Below are positions 1-12,952 of a stretch of 64,000 nt of DNA, in pieces. The notes under the pieces are model-generated. The model saw only the letters and a program-made list of their open reading frames with translations, ran no database searches and had not been told where the DNA came from. The position numbers and the translations under genes are program-made. Location of the stretch: positions 4,371,240-4,435,239 of the forward strand of contig NC_019859.2 of assembly GCF_002234675.1 (NCBI RefSeq). Reading direction: 5' to 3'. The stretch comes from Oryzias latipes (Eukaryota; Chordata; Actinopteri; Beloniformes; Adrianichthyidae). The first letter of the stretch is position 1, and the number at the start of each line of letters is the position of its first letter.

Positions 1-780
1 TAAACAGTTTCAAACCAAAATATGTTAACGGTTAAAGATTTGAATAATTTTCACAAATATTTTAGTATTTAACATAAAAACCTAGATTTTATTTGTTAGT
101 CATTTTAAACAAAAAGCTGTGATTTAGCTCCACAGACTTGCTGCTCCTAGTCTGAGACTTTAATGACAGCTTGATTTCATTAGTAGTCATTAGAAGAGAT
201 ATTTAAAAAACTCTATATATACAAATGAATTCACTATAGTGTCATTGTGTAGGGCATTCCCATGCATGGGCAGTGCCAGTCCCTGTTGCAGTGGAGCTGA
301 AGATCCTGCATTGTTTCTACAGGAGACCATCCCGAGAATGTGCAGGGCTGCCCATTCTGTGAGCAGCTTATCTGACATTCTTCTTTGCACAATGAGTCTC
401 CAGAGCAGCCAGCTCAGAATCAACACTCTTTATCAGCTTCTTCAAACGTCTGTCTGAGATGCTGCTTTCAAAATAAAATGTTTAAAAACAACAACAACAC
501 TCTAATAAAGCTATGAAACTGCATTTCAAAATGAGGTTTGGAAAAACAAACGTGGACTCCTACTAAAGCTAATAGCAGGAATAATGTACTGGAGGGGAAA
601 AGGGACAAAAATGTTGGACATGAAGACAATTTCAGAGTTTTGCTTTCTCGGCTCATGCGGGACAGATTTTACCAACAGCTGCTAGCTTCACCTCACAAGA
701 ATCATTTTTATTTGCTAATCTGCCTTTGGTTTGTGGATTTTGTCCCTAAAAACTTACGTAAACGGCTCATTCTCGCGCTG
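1..780. other. No recognised gene; AT-rich, probable intron sequence
   Basis: I see no convincing coding exon, RNA gene or transposon end here. The short open frames on both strands lack splice-site support and family similarity. If the minus-strand first exon at 997-1184 is real, this stretch is the start of its first intron. Confidence 0.4.
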
Positions 781-1450
781 CAGCTAAGCTAGCAGGCTGT
801 GTTAGCCGCGGCTGTCAGTTTGACAGATATGTACCGAAGCGGGTAAAGAGGAAGAATTACCCGCACTTAAATTCGTTTTGAAACTGCCGGCGACGTTATG
901 GAGCGCTGCACGATTGTGACTGTGGCGGGTTGTAAAGGCAAAGCGCATCCAGAGCGAAACAACACAGCTAGCTGACTTTCACAGATGCTTCCTCACCTTC
1001 GGCTGAGGATGGGGCTGCTTTCATCTCTGACCCCAGACTCTGGAGGCACGGCCTCGGGCTCCCTTATTCCGTCCACGGCATCTCCTCGCCATCTCCTCCT
1101 GGGCACGTCCGACGATTTGTCGGTGCTCGAACCGGCCCAGCGCTTCAGCTGCTCCCGCCGCCGGGTCTTCGCCAAGTCCCCCATTAATCAGACCGCGGAG
1201 GACGGAGTTCTAAAAAACAAGACATACGGTGGCGGAGGCAGACACACCCTCCATGCGTGCGCTTTCACTTCCTGGTTCTTGCTCAGACTGTACCTCTCTC
1301 CCGCTGTGAGTTTGGAGGAAGCTAGTGTCGCGAGCGCCAGTCGCGAGCGCGCAACCTGACGCCGTGCTGACCAGCCGTCGTGACGTCACGGCCTTTGTTT
1401 TGCTGCTGCGTCCTGAGGAAACGCAGAAATAGGTCCGTGTTCGGACGCTG
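780..1450 (-). promoter_or_regulatory. GC/CpG-rich promoter region of the minus-strand PPP1R12-like gene
   Basis: The stretch is clearly richer in G+C and CpG than its AT-rich flanks and surrounds the proposed first coding exon at 997-1184. This is the usual look of a vertebrate housekeeping promoter. The transcription start would lie between about 1,200 and 1,450 on the minus strand. A promoter serving the plus-strand QPRT copy about 2 kb away cannot be excluded. No TATA box or specific operator was identified. Confidence 0.45.
997..1184 (-). CDS. First coding exon of a PPP1R12 (MYPT)-like myosin phosphatase targeting subunit, partial
   Basis: Read on the minus strand, the exon starts at an ATG (1184) and encodes MGDLAKTRRREQLKRWAGSS followed by a TDK motif. 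It then runs through a charged tail to a GT donor just after base 997. The motif RREQLKRW-GS-TD is the N-terminal signature of the PPP1R12 family, which bring protein phosphatase 1 to myosin. In those proteins the signature precedes the KVxF PP1-docking motif and ankyrin repeats. Neither is seen here, so they would have to lie in later exons left of the window. The exon sits in a CpG-rich stretch, which fits a first exon. Assignment rests on the short motif only; which paralogue (A, B or C) is not clear. Confidence 0.45.
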
Positions 1451-2920
1451 CGCTCTTACTGACCACTGCACTTCCTACAATTGTCTTTTCTTAGAATAGT
1501 AATTCATAAATCTTACAGTTCATAAAGTTTTATATAATTGGAAACATTGAAAGATAAAAACCCTAGAGATGTCCTATTTTTTACGCATTTCCAAGGATCC
1601 TACAAAACCTTATTTTATTGAACGATTGAACAAGACAGAGGCCATGGCTATTACATTCAGTAAAATATATAAAAACTAATTAGTAATTAAAAGCAGAAGG
1701 AACATATACAGAATAGATAACGGTAAGAAAAAAATTATATATGTAACATAAAATGAAAGATAAAATTCTGCCCAATATAACCTTATAATTTAGTTTATGT
1801 TGGTTATAATTTTTTTTATCTTAAATAACTTTTATTCAAGAATTAAAAGGAAAATAAAATGAAACAAAATTAATAAAAGCAATATGCTTCAGGGTCAAAC
1901 TACAACAATTTTTAACACGTGTTTTCTAGAGTTTTAACAATTAATTGTTCACTTGTTTGTTCACTTGTTTGCACACATAATTAATTTACACTTGATTACT
2001 TTGAAAGAATTATAAGGAATCTGGACCTGCACTGTTCAGTACCCAGGTATTTCTCTGTGACTCACACTGGTTACGTTTTTGGCGAAAGATGTCCTGGATC
2101 AATCTTAGGTCAGTGAATCAGATCAAATTGGATTGTTTACAATAAACTAAAATCAAAAGTGAATCGAACAGACAACCACAAATTATGATGGGAAACAAAC
2201 AGTTGTTTAAACAACCTAAGTGTTTTCATATAAAAGGGTTTTATGTACATTTTCAGTTCAGACCCCTGAAGAAAATCAATAGTGGAGTCAACGCACATTC
2301 TAGTGGCACTTTCGCGATTTCATTTTTCAGATCTCCCTTTTTCTGATTTTCCCAATATATGTTGTTGTTTTCGTACAGGTAGTTTGGCAGAGATTTTTGT
2401 GCCCTTCAAGACACAACTATGTATCTTATCCAGGCTGGGGACGGGCACAGGGAGACCCAGACTTGGGTCCCCTCATGGTAACATTGTCAGGCAGTAGCGT
2501 AAATGGTCTTGCCCATAGACCCACACTGGATGAAGCTCATTGTGCCCCAAATTGAATACTGGTCTCTCATGCACCAGTCCAATGCAGCCAACTGAGCCGT
2601 CTAGCTGGAAGATTTTACTAATAAAGAAATCAAAGCTCAATTTTAACATTTTTATAACCAAAAACTTCCAAAGTTGTGTAAATGTGTAAATGTAAAAAAA
2701 ATGCGTTTTTTAAAAACATTTTTAATGCTACTATGTAGAGATTTACTTTTCAATCTGTCTTAGCAAAATATCTTTAAACTTCAATTAGTTCCAAGGGTCA
2801 AAAAAGATTGAGTGCATAATCTTAGTAACAAAAGAATTTAAGGTATTCCAGTTAGGAAAACTCCAGTAACATGTCACATTTATCCAAAATGAATTACTTA
2901 AATGTGAAAACATGCTGAAG
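1450..2920. other. AT-rich intergenic sequence with an old hAT-type fragment
   Basis: No coding exon is supported. The part around 1,950-2,175 resembles the interior of the hAT-type element at 39449-40146: both share phrases such as cactgttcagta and aaagatgtcctggatc. It is therefore probably an old fragment of that family. The stretch ends where similarity to unit B begins. Confidence 0.4.
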
Positions 2921-3967
2921 GGGGGCCTGTGAGGAAGCCACATTGGTCAGAGGAATCAATGGGAAACCTCAGTTGTGACCTCTTAACCTAATTATGGTAC
3001 GTATGTTCTAGTCTAAAGCTGTACTGCTTTTAATACTGCACAGAGGGAGCATTCACACTTATCAGTGTTGTTTAGACTGACACAGGGGCAGTAAAGAAAG
3101 CAAAAGTCTTTACAGTATTTTTCTAGTCTTTAAACTATTTATAGTCACAGTATTTTTATCCTATTAGTGGATAAGTGCTATTTATTTCTTTATTCTTTGA
3201 AAAATAAATATTACTATTCAGTTTTCAAACCTATGAACCCTCCAATGTCCTTATATTTTTATCTATTGTACAAATGAGAGGTACTTTTGTTTTAATTCGA
3301 ACAATTTATACCTGCAATACAACCTGCAATATTCTCAGTTTATTCTCAGGCCTTCAGTATGTCTGCATCAATGCACCCAGTGGCCCACTCAGTCCCACGT
3401 CACACCCTGACCCGGCTGGCACGAGAGTGGCTAGCAGAAGACACCCCGAACTTTGACCCAGCTGGAGTGTGTGTGGGATCAGAAGAAGCCGAGGCGAGGT
3501 TGTTGTGTAAAAGTCCGCGTACAGTCCTGGCAGGCTGCCCTTTCTTCACGGCAGTGTTCAATGAGGTTGGCTGCACGGTGGACTGGATCTACCAGGAAGG
3601 AGCTGAGCTTGGTAGGTCCCTCCGTTGGTTTCATATGTCTGCAATCAAAATATGTATAAGGTAATTCATGGTGCTGAAGCCCGATAACTGAGTTACAAAA
3701 ACAAGATTAACATTTAAAAATAAAAAAGCAAAAGTTAAATCAAAACAATGTTACTGGTTTTCAGATCTGTGATGTGTCAATTTTTACACATGTAGCTAAA
3801 ATAAATTATTTTTTATATTTAAAGGGAATAATAAAGTGAAATGTTAACCCTTTGACCCTCATTGATGCATTTAACACCATTATTTGGTATCTTTATCAAA
3901 GCAAAAACATTAGTGACATTTTTCTTTATACCTGGAGTTTAGTTAGGATGTATTGGAGGGTCTAAAG

Positions 3968-4146
3968 CAGGGGTGTCCAATTCAAGGCCTCAAAGGCAGG
4001 TGTCCTAGATGTTTTCCAATCAACCTGACGTTGACGCTCCTTATTGGCTAAACACACCTGATCCAGGTAATCAACAGCAGATAAGGCAGGGTTTCTGGAA
4101 AACCAGCAGGTTGCCGGCCCTTGTGGCCTAGATTTGGACACCCCTG
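3968..4146. mobile_element. 179-bp hAT-type MITE
   Basis: The ends are inverted repeats, caggggtgtccaa and ttggacacccctg. They are flanked by the 8-bp target duplications gtctaaag (3960-3967) and gtctatag (4147-4154), with one mismatch. Eight-base duplications and CAG-type ends are marks of hAT elements. Unit B has the empty site gtctaaag at 52274-52281. The insertion in QPRT-A intron 1 therefore post-dates the duplication. Confidence 0.85.
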
Positions 4147-4412
4147 GTCTATAGTAACTCACACAGTTGTGTTGATGAATAAAGCCTTTGTCACATGCAT
4201 CCGTTTATGGGATTGACCCAAATGGGTGCTGCAGCGTTTTGGGTTATCCGGGTCCGTGGAGGGTCATAGAGGGGAGCAGCTAAATCTGAAGGGGAGCGCA
4301 GATGTGTATTTCCCCTTGAGGTTCATATGGACACCTCATGAGATGTCATGAAAATGGATCATACCATTGTTGCGCATTTGGTAAGTGTTTTGTGAAGTTT
4401 TCGAAGGCTATT

Positions 4413-4680
4413 GTAAGGGTGTATTCAAACTGGACACATTTGGTTCACTTCAAGTGAACCAGAATTGTTTACCCCGATAACCCATAAAAAATTTGGTCCG
4501 GGACAGACAACCAGTCTGGGATCCATCTTTCAAGGTGGTCTCGGTTTGTTTGTAGTTGGCCTGAGCTCCAGTTTGCTCCGAGTTTTCTCAGTCTGAATAG
4601 GCTCTGTACTCAGAGTGGAACAACGTGGCCAAAACGGTCACCATAACCGGGCATTCTGGGATGTAAACAGAGTAGGAAGG
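4413..4680. mobile_element. Left part of a DNA transposon, deleted relative to unit B
   Basis: The stretch starting gggtgtattcaaactgg matches the left part of the element at 52851-53600 in unit B. About 0.9 kb present in unit B, including the right end, is missing here, and the flanking sequence (gctctatgaccttgatg) follows directly. Confidence 0.6.
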
Positions 4681-4748
4681 AAGGGCTCTATGACCTTGAT
4701 GTTTAACGCGAGCCACCCAACAAGTTGACAAAAACACCACCAAACACT

Positions 4749-6480
4749 AGATATATATCTAGTGTTATTGTTATATATAGTGATATTGTTGTTAATCCAA
4801 CAACTTGTTTTTTAGACCCCATCCCTACATCACTTTTTAAATCCTTTTACAGGTCTTTTGAGAGTGAGATTTTAAATATCATGAACTCCTCTCTACAGAC
4901 GGGTATTTTTCCTACTGCCTTTAAAACGGCAGTGGTGAAACCGTTACTCAAGAAAACTAATTCAGACCCTTCAATTTTTAATAACTACAGACCTGTGTCC
5001 AACTTGCCATTTTTAAGTAAGGTTTTAGAAAAACTTGTTTTTATTCAGCTGAATGAGTTTCTCTCTCAAAACAACATTTTTGAGATAAACCAGTCTGGTT
5101 TTAGGACGAACCACAGCACAGAGACAGCCTTGTTAAAAATCGTTAATGATGTCAGATGTGCCTTGGATTCAGGTCAGATCTCAGTACTAGTTCTACTAGA
5201 TCTAAGCGCAGCTTTTGATACAGTTGATCACCTGATCCTTGTAAACAGACTTAAAAGTCTTGGCCTTTCAGGGACTGTTCCCAAGTGGTTCGAATTGTAT
5301 CTCATGGAGAGAAACTTTATGGTAAGCATCGACACACACTTCTCTGGGGTCCATGAAATTAATTGTGGTGTGCCTCAAGGTTCCATCCTTGGCTCCTTGC
5401 TTTTTAACATTTACATGCTTCCTCTGGGGAATGTCATCAGGAGCCACAACATCAGTTTTCATAGCTATGCTGATGATGCCCAGCTGTATATAGCTATGTC
5501 TCCTGATGACCAATAGAAGCACTTTTTAACTGTATTTTAGATGTAAAATTATGGATGGCAAATAATTTTCTGCAGCTCAACCAGGACAAAACGGAAATTT
5601 TAGTTATCGGTCCTGAAGCCAAGAGGGAGAAAGAGTTTCTGAAGCTACAGGAACTTTCATTAAGTCATTCAGAAACAGTCAGAAACCTGGGCGTTATCTT
5701 CGACTCTAAGCTGACTTTTATCCCCCATATAAAACAGGTGGTTAAAACTGGTTTTTATCATCTCAAAAATCTGGCTAGAGTCCGCCCACTACTCTCTCTT
5801 GCTAATATGGAGATGCTAATGCATGCTTTTATCATGAGTAAAGTTGATTACTGTAACGCCCTGCTTTCTGGTCTTCCAAAAACCAACATTAGGAACCTTC
5901 AGCTTCTCCAGAACTCTGCTGCACGAGTTCTTACAAAGACCAGGAGGCGAGCTCACATCACCCCAATTTTAAAATCCCTGCATTGGCTCCCCATATGCTT
6001 CAGGATTGATTTTAAGATACTTTTAACAGTTTTTAAATGTCTTAACGGTCTTGCGCCTTCTTATTTATCAGATCTTTTAGTAAGATATGAACCCTCGCGG
6101 ACCCTGAGATCCTCTGGCACTGGTCTGTTAACCATTCCAACTGTAAAAACTAAAACCTATGGGGAGGCTGCATTTCAGCACTATGGTCCCCGTTTATGGA
6201 ACAGTCTGCCGGAGGACCTGAGAGCCGCAGAGAGCATTAATGCTTTTAAGAAAAGGCTCAAGACCCATCTTTTTAACCTGGCTTTTAGCTAACTTTTTAC
6301 TACTTTTATGTATTTATTCAGTTATTTATTTATATGTACTTTTTATTTTATTTATTTATTCATCCATTTTATCTTGTTTTATGAACTTGAATCTGATTTT
6401 AACGCGTTATTTTAATTTACCTTATTTTAATGTTTTATTGTTTTTATCAATATGTTTACTTGTTTATTCTATTCTAATAA
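4749..6480 (+). mobile_element. L2-clade non-LTR retrotransposon, truncated at both ends
   Basis: The reverse transcriptase frame runs from about 4,800 to 5,515 and continues in another frame at 5555-6292. Visible landmarks are LDPIPTSLFKS, LLDLSAAFDTVDH, GVPQGSILG and the catalytic YADD in FHSYADDAQLY. The C-terminal part contains LHWLPI and RLWNSLPEDLR, typical of L2-like elements in fish. One frameshift or stop around 5515 separates the two parts. There is no endonuclease domain (5' truncation). The usual 3' tail, seen in the antisense copy at 12953, is missing because an L1 element begins there. It is a dead copy. Confidence 0.85.
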
Positions 6481-7293
6481 GATGACGCTACCACAGATTT
6501 CACAAGAGGGAAAGGATGCAATGGACTCTACTTTAACGGAAGCTGAGGTTAGGAAAGCAATCAGTAAGATGAAAACTGGAAAATCACCTGGGATAGATGG
6601 CTTTCCAGTTGAATACTACCAAACATTTGCAGACATATTGTGCCCGTTCTTAACTAAAGTACTTCAAGAAGCCTATGATTTTGGGACACTCCCTGAAAGT
6701 TTTAACCAGGCAATAATATCATTAATACCAAAAGGTGACAAAGACTTAACGGACCCAGCCAATTACAGACCCATTAGTTTAATAAATGTGGATTGCAAAA
6801 TACTATCAAAAATATTAGCAATGAGGCTACAGAAGGAGCTGCCAAAGATTATTCATAAAGATCAAGTTGGTTTTGTCCAAAATAGGTTGTCAGCTGATAA
6901 CATGAGGAGATTACTACATCTTCTATTCGCAATATCCCTCGATGCCCAAAAAGATTTCTATAGGGTTGAATGGAAATTTTTGTTTACAGCACTAACAAGA
7001 TTTTGATTTGGAGACAATTTCTGCCGGTGGATTAAGACATTATACTCGGGACCAAAAGCTGCAGTTTTCACAAATGGGGTACTATCTCCTTTTTTTGATA
7101 TATCTAGATCAGTGTTTTTCAACCAGTGTGCCGCGGCACACTAGTGTGCCGTGGGAGATGGTCAAGTGTGCCGTGGAAAATTGCCCTCATTCACTGATCT
7201 AAAAACATTTCCCATCTCCAGGAAATCAGCTCTTTGTTCATCCAAACAGGCCCTGATAAAACACTGAGGAGTTAGGAATATGAAAGATCATAA

Positions 7294-7980
<687 letters not shown>

Positions 7981-9906
7981 AAATACTTTTTTCTTTCTGT
8001 TTATTTGATTCTATCAAAGACATTTTTATAAGAATGACGGTAACGCGATTTAGCTGCAGCTGTAACTGTTATCTGAAAAGTCCCGCAGCTTTTACTGTCT
8101 CCACGACTCCACCAATCATTCTTGAAGGCTTAATCACATGTCATCAGTCTGACCAATCAGAAGTGGTTAAAGTATTCACTTCCTTGTTCCAATTTAGCTC
8201 ATAACTCACTCAGTTCCAACAAAAACACCAGCTAAAGCTCGTCTTTAGCGGTGTAGCTTTCCACAGAATCCGGTATCAGACCGTGGAACAAGTGAACAAA
8301 ACCATGAAGCTCAGAGACGCGAGTCTTTCTGCCGTTTTCTGGCAGTTTTCACACTACATCTCCCATGATGCATTGGCTTACAGGGACAGCGCCTCAGCGT
8401 ACAATGAGTCGTCCTTGTTACACGTCTTGAAACCACAACGAACATACAGTTTGTATGTAACTTAAGTTTTATTACATCTTTTAGAAAAAACATCTGCAAC
8501 TTCCTGCTTTTTCTGCCACAATTATCACAAAAATGCACGTCAGATTGCCGGGGGGGGGGGGGGGGCTGTAGATCAAAACAGACTATGAGTTTCTGCTTTT
8601 TTTTGGGGGGGGGGATGCTGGTGTGCCGCGGGATTTTTGTCAAGGTTAAAGTGTGCCGTGGCTCAAAAAAGGTTGAAAAACACTGGTCTAGATCAACCCG
8701 TCAGGGATGCAGTCTCAGCCCGCTCTTATACACAATATTTTTGGAACCAACAACCCAATCTTGGAATTCTCAAAGATGGTATGGTTAGAGATGCATAAAA
8801 AGTGTAAGCTCTCTCCACACCTTCAAAAATATGCATCTTTATGGCACAACCCTAAAAATAAGATTGGTAAACAATCTATCCACTGGGCACAGTGGTTGCA
8901 AAAAGGTATGAGAACATTTGGTCATTTATTCCAAGGGGATATTTTCATGTCATATGATGAAATTAGATGAAATATAATTTGGAAGGACACGGTAACTTTT
9001 GGAGGTATTTACAACTTAGAGATTACTTAAAAGGGAAATTAGGCTGTCGCAATATGGGAATCCAATAGAAAATTTTCTGCGACTACCCACATTGCTAAAC
9101 AAGGCATCCAAATGGTATAAAATCTGCCCATGGGCTAAAAAAAACACAAGCAAAGGACTTGAAACAATATCGGAAAGAGACCTGTGTTGTACAATCGATG
9201 ATGATTCATGGCAAACAATTCTTTCTGACAATGGAATGTACATCAGGGAAGCCAGAGGCAAATTTATTCAATATAAAATATTTAACAGGTATTACCACAC
9301 TCCATCTAGACCTCAAGTGATGGAAATCAGTGAAAATGATCTGTGTTGGAAGTGTCATAAGGAGAGAGGTACCTTTATTCATGCAATATGGGAGTGCTCA
9401 CTTATTTCTACATTTTGGAGTAAAGTGTTGGAATGCATACAGGGCTGGATAGCATGTGAACTTCCCAAATCACCAAGACTATGTCTCTTAGGGGATAGAA
9501 AAGAGGTGCCACTACTAAGCAAAACTACTTTCAGAGTATTGAATACTGGACTGGTGACATGTGCTCGTCTTATTTTTTAAATTATGGAAAGAACCCCAAA
9601 TCCCAACGCTAAAAATGTGGAAAGAAAAAATGATAGAAAATAGCGCTTGTGAAAAGATGTTAGGAAAAGTGAGTTGCAAAAATATCTATGTGGCGGAAAA
9701 ATGGTACAGCTTCTGTCTTTATCTATCAATGATGACACGTTAATACACTATGCATGGCAAACTGTCATCGGTAATCTTCACTTGTTTATGTTTACGTTTA
9801 TGTTCTGTTTTTATTTTTATATTAGTGTTTTTTGTTTTTATTAGCGGGTTTGTTATACATGTAAACTGTAAAAACTCAATAAAATACTTAAATTACAAAA
9901 AAAAAA

Positions 9907-11767
9907 TGCTGTAGCTGTAACTGAGGCAGCAGGTCGTAGACCTGGAATGCTACAATCACAACAAGCTTGTTGTGCTTGTTTTTTCATCCTGAGGACTATG
10001 AAGCTGAAAAATCTGTCAACTGCGCCAGCAGCGTTAATAAATGTGTTGAGCTATGTTTATTTGCAAAAAAAAAAACAGTATCAAGCACCAGATGGCAGTA
10101 GGGAGACTTTTGGTGCAGCTTAAATGCTTTCTGAAGGTCAACAGGTTAGTGTGAGAAATGTAGAGTCGTTAATAAAACGTGTGGCGGAGCATTTCTTGAA
10201 CTTTAGTTTGCTGAAAGTCAAAATCACTAGGCAGACTGAAGTGCCTCAGTCCAACAAGTGGTCAGAATTTGGGTGAAGGAAAGGCTTACTTCAGTTATGT
10301 GTGGATCCACCTCTTCACACATTAACACACACACACACAGCCAGTCCATCTTTAGCTTTATCGCCGGAACAGAGCATGATGGGAGTTTCTGAGAAGTGTT
10401 TTTTTTAAAACCATAGTTTTCAGAAACCAAAAATAAATTTTCTTTGAGAAGGGGTGGGGTGATGACACTGCCTGACTTCACTGCTGTGAATATGTTAACA
10501 GGATGACTCATGCATTATTAAAAAAAAAAAAGAGACTTTGTTTGCTCTTAAAGAGGGGTCGATGGGGTTTGGTCTTTACAGCGAAATGTAAACAGGACCT
10601 TAAATATATTTTTACACATAAAAATGTATTCAGAAATGTGAGATTTATCTGTTCAGTTACTTCTTTGAATGGTGTTTATCAAGAATTTATTACACACTAA
10701 AACGCAGATCCCTCACAGACTCAAAAAATAACCCAACCTTTTCATGCTCCTAGTTTGAAAATGAATTTTTAATACACTGAATACACCCCTCCCATCTCTC
10801 ACCCCCCAAAAAGAGGACATCACAGCGGGAGAAACAGTCAAAAAAATGAATGGGGACAAAATCTCTAATGTGATTAAAAAAATATTTCAAAATCCACTAG
10901 CAAAACCCAAACACACTTGTTGAAGGAAGTTTATAAATTATTATGGGATGGCCACATTACCTACGGCTTGGCCGCCATTTTGTGGTAAAGTGTGATATTT
11001 GCCAATTTTCCCTTTTGCCAACAATCTTGATGAAATTTACACACATGCCACCAAATGAAATCTACAACAACAACAGACGTTTTGTCGACCTTTGACCTTG
11101 GTAAAGGGCTGCCATCTTTAATTTAAAAAAAAAAAATCCATTTGGTACTATCAAAATCAAAACTCCTAGTGATGTTCATCTTACTTCTCCTAACTCCTCG
11201 ACCAAAAATATAGGAAATTGGGGATCTTAAATGGCGTCATAGTGGCGAACTTGCCAAAGAGGCATTTCACTGTTTCTTACACATTTTCTTACCAGAACAT
11301 TGGGAACATTTAAAAAAATGAATCATTGACTTAAACTGAACAAGACAATACGAGATACGATATGGAATTAATGGGAATGTAGCCATGGTAAACTAAAACA
11401 CTCTGTTGCCATGGAAATCCCCAATTTTTCTTTTGCTGATTCTTCTAAAAACTACATAGATGTGTTCTTCACTACCAGGTGACCAAAACATGAAATGGTT
11501 GCTATGGAGATAAGACCAACAGAAAAGCCTCCATTTTGTAACAAAAAACATGAATTTGTCCTGTGCAGCACTGACCAAGGTGGGAGAGGTGGAGGGGGAG
11601 AGACAGACATATGTAGCAGCTAATCACCGAGTGTTGGCAGGTCAAAGGGGAGCGGCGAGGGAGGGGCGAGTAGCATCTGCTGGACTTTTAACGTGCTGTG
11701 GCTTTAATTTAAATTATATTCATTTATTTATTCAGTAACTGTGCATGTGAATATTTTGTGTGTTGAG
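9907..11767 (+). other. Remainder of QPRT-A intron 1
   Basis: From 9907 to about 10,633 the sequence matches unit B 54,106-54,865. About 1.0 kb (10,634-11,660) is present only in unit A, as an insertion here or a deletion in B; it shows no coding capacity and no clear transposon ends. The match then resumes up to exon 2. Confidence 0.6.
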
Positions 11768-12078
11768 GTCCAGAAGTTGTCACCATTACAGCTGTAGTGA
11801 GAGGTCCTGCAAGGGACCTCCTCCTTGGCGAAAGGCCAGCTCTGAACTGCCTGGCCCGGGGCTCTGGGATCGCCACCTGCTGTTCTCGGCTTCAGTCATT
11901 CGCAAAGGCTGCTGGTTGGCACGAGGAAGTGGCTGGGACTCGCAAGACCACGCCGGGCTTTCGGCTGGTGGAGAAGTACGCCATGCTGGTGGGCGGTGCT
12001 TCCATGCATAGACAGGATCTGAGTGGGATGGTGATGCTGATGGACAACCATGTTTGGACTTCCGGAAGCATCACAAAG

Positions 12079-12952
12079 GTGGGAAGTTGCGCTTCATCTG
12101 TAGAATGTGTCGTTCAAAAACTCTGCATGGGTTCCTCTCAACTCTGTCTGCTGCCCAGACTATACGTCGGTCTCTTTTTGGGGATTTTGGGTACTCTCGT
12201 AGATGCCTGCGTTATTACTCTAGCTGTCAAAAATGTTAATTTATCAGATATTTACAAAGATCTCTCACTCTGATAATCTTTGAATTTATTTTCATAGTGG
12301 TCCCAGTGGTCTTTCAATTATACTTATACCGCTTTTAGCAAAAAAAAAAAAAAAAAAACTCCTTTTCTAGGACATAGATTCTGCAGAGCGGCATGAGTTC
12401 ATAAGAAATTTTCCTCCGAGTTGTAGGCGGAACCGTTGGCATGGGGCAACCCCGCCCCCCCTTTCCCCTTGGAGCCCGGGGCAGGGAGCTTGTGGCCCTC
12501 CCAGAGTATTAGCTACATCACAAATAAGCTCTTTAAACGACTGCTTTTTTTTTCCTGACTAATAACGACTTGAATAAAAGAAATAATCGGACTTACAATT
12601 TTAAGCCTTTTTATCTTATCCATCATCAGAAAGATGCCACAGGAACCAAAAACCTTTTGAGGTGTTTTTGATCTTTACATATATTGTACTGTTTTAAGGC
12701 TAACTAACCATAATCTTTAATCCTGGACTTTTTTCAGTGGCTTCAGAAGCTTTTGTGTATTCTAAAATAATCCTTGTTGCTTCTCCCATACCACTGTAAC
12801 AAAACTCTTTTGATAGCGTTTTAGGCTTCAGAAACGCAAATAGCCTGGTAAACATACCGGTAGGGCTCCGCACTGTTTATCTCAAATATCAGACTATAAT
12901 ATTTCACGACAGTTCTGGTTACCCGTCATTTTATTTATTGTTGTCCTACACC
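12079..12952 (+). other. QPRT-A sequence after exon 2 (start of former intron 2)
   Basis: Matches unit B 55,288-56,085 with small gaps. No exon is seen. A poly(A) run lies at 12,340-12,358. Apparent open frames running past the exon 2 donor are intron read-through. Confidence 0.6.

Noticed and set aside
985-1359. Plus-strand 124-residue open frame in the GC-rich region
   Set aside because: It overlaps the minus-strand exon with the PPP1R12 motif and has no family similarity; GC-rich sequence gives long chance frames.
11797-12273. Long frame running through QPRT-A exon 2 and beyond
   Set aside because: The family similarity stops exactly at the GT donor at 12079, and copy B shows the same read-through at 55288; the extra part is intron.
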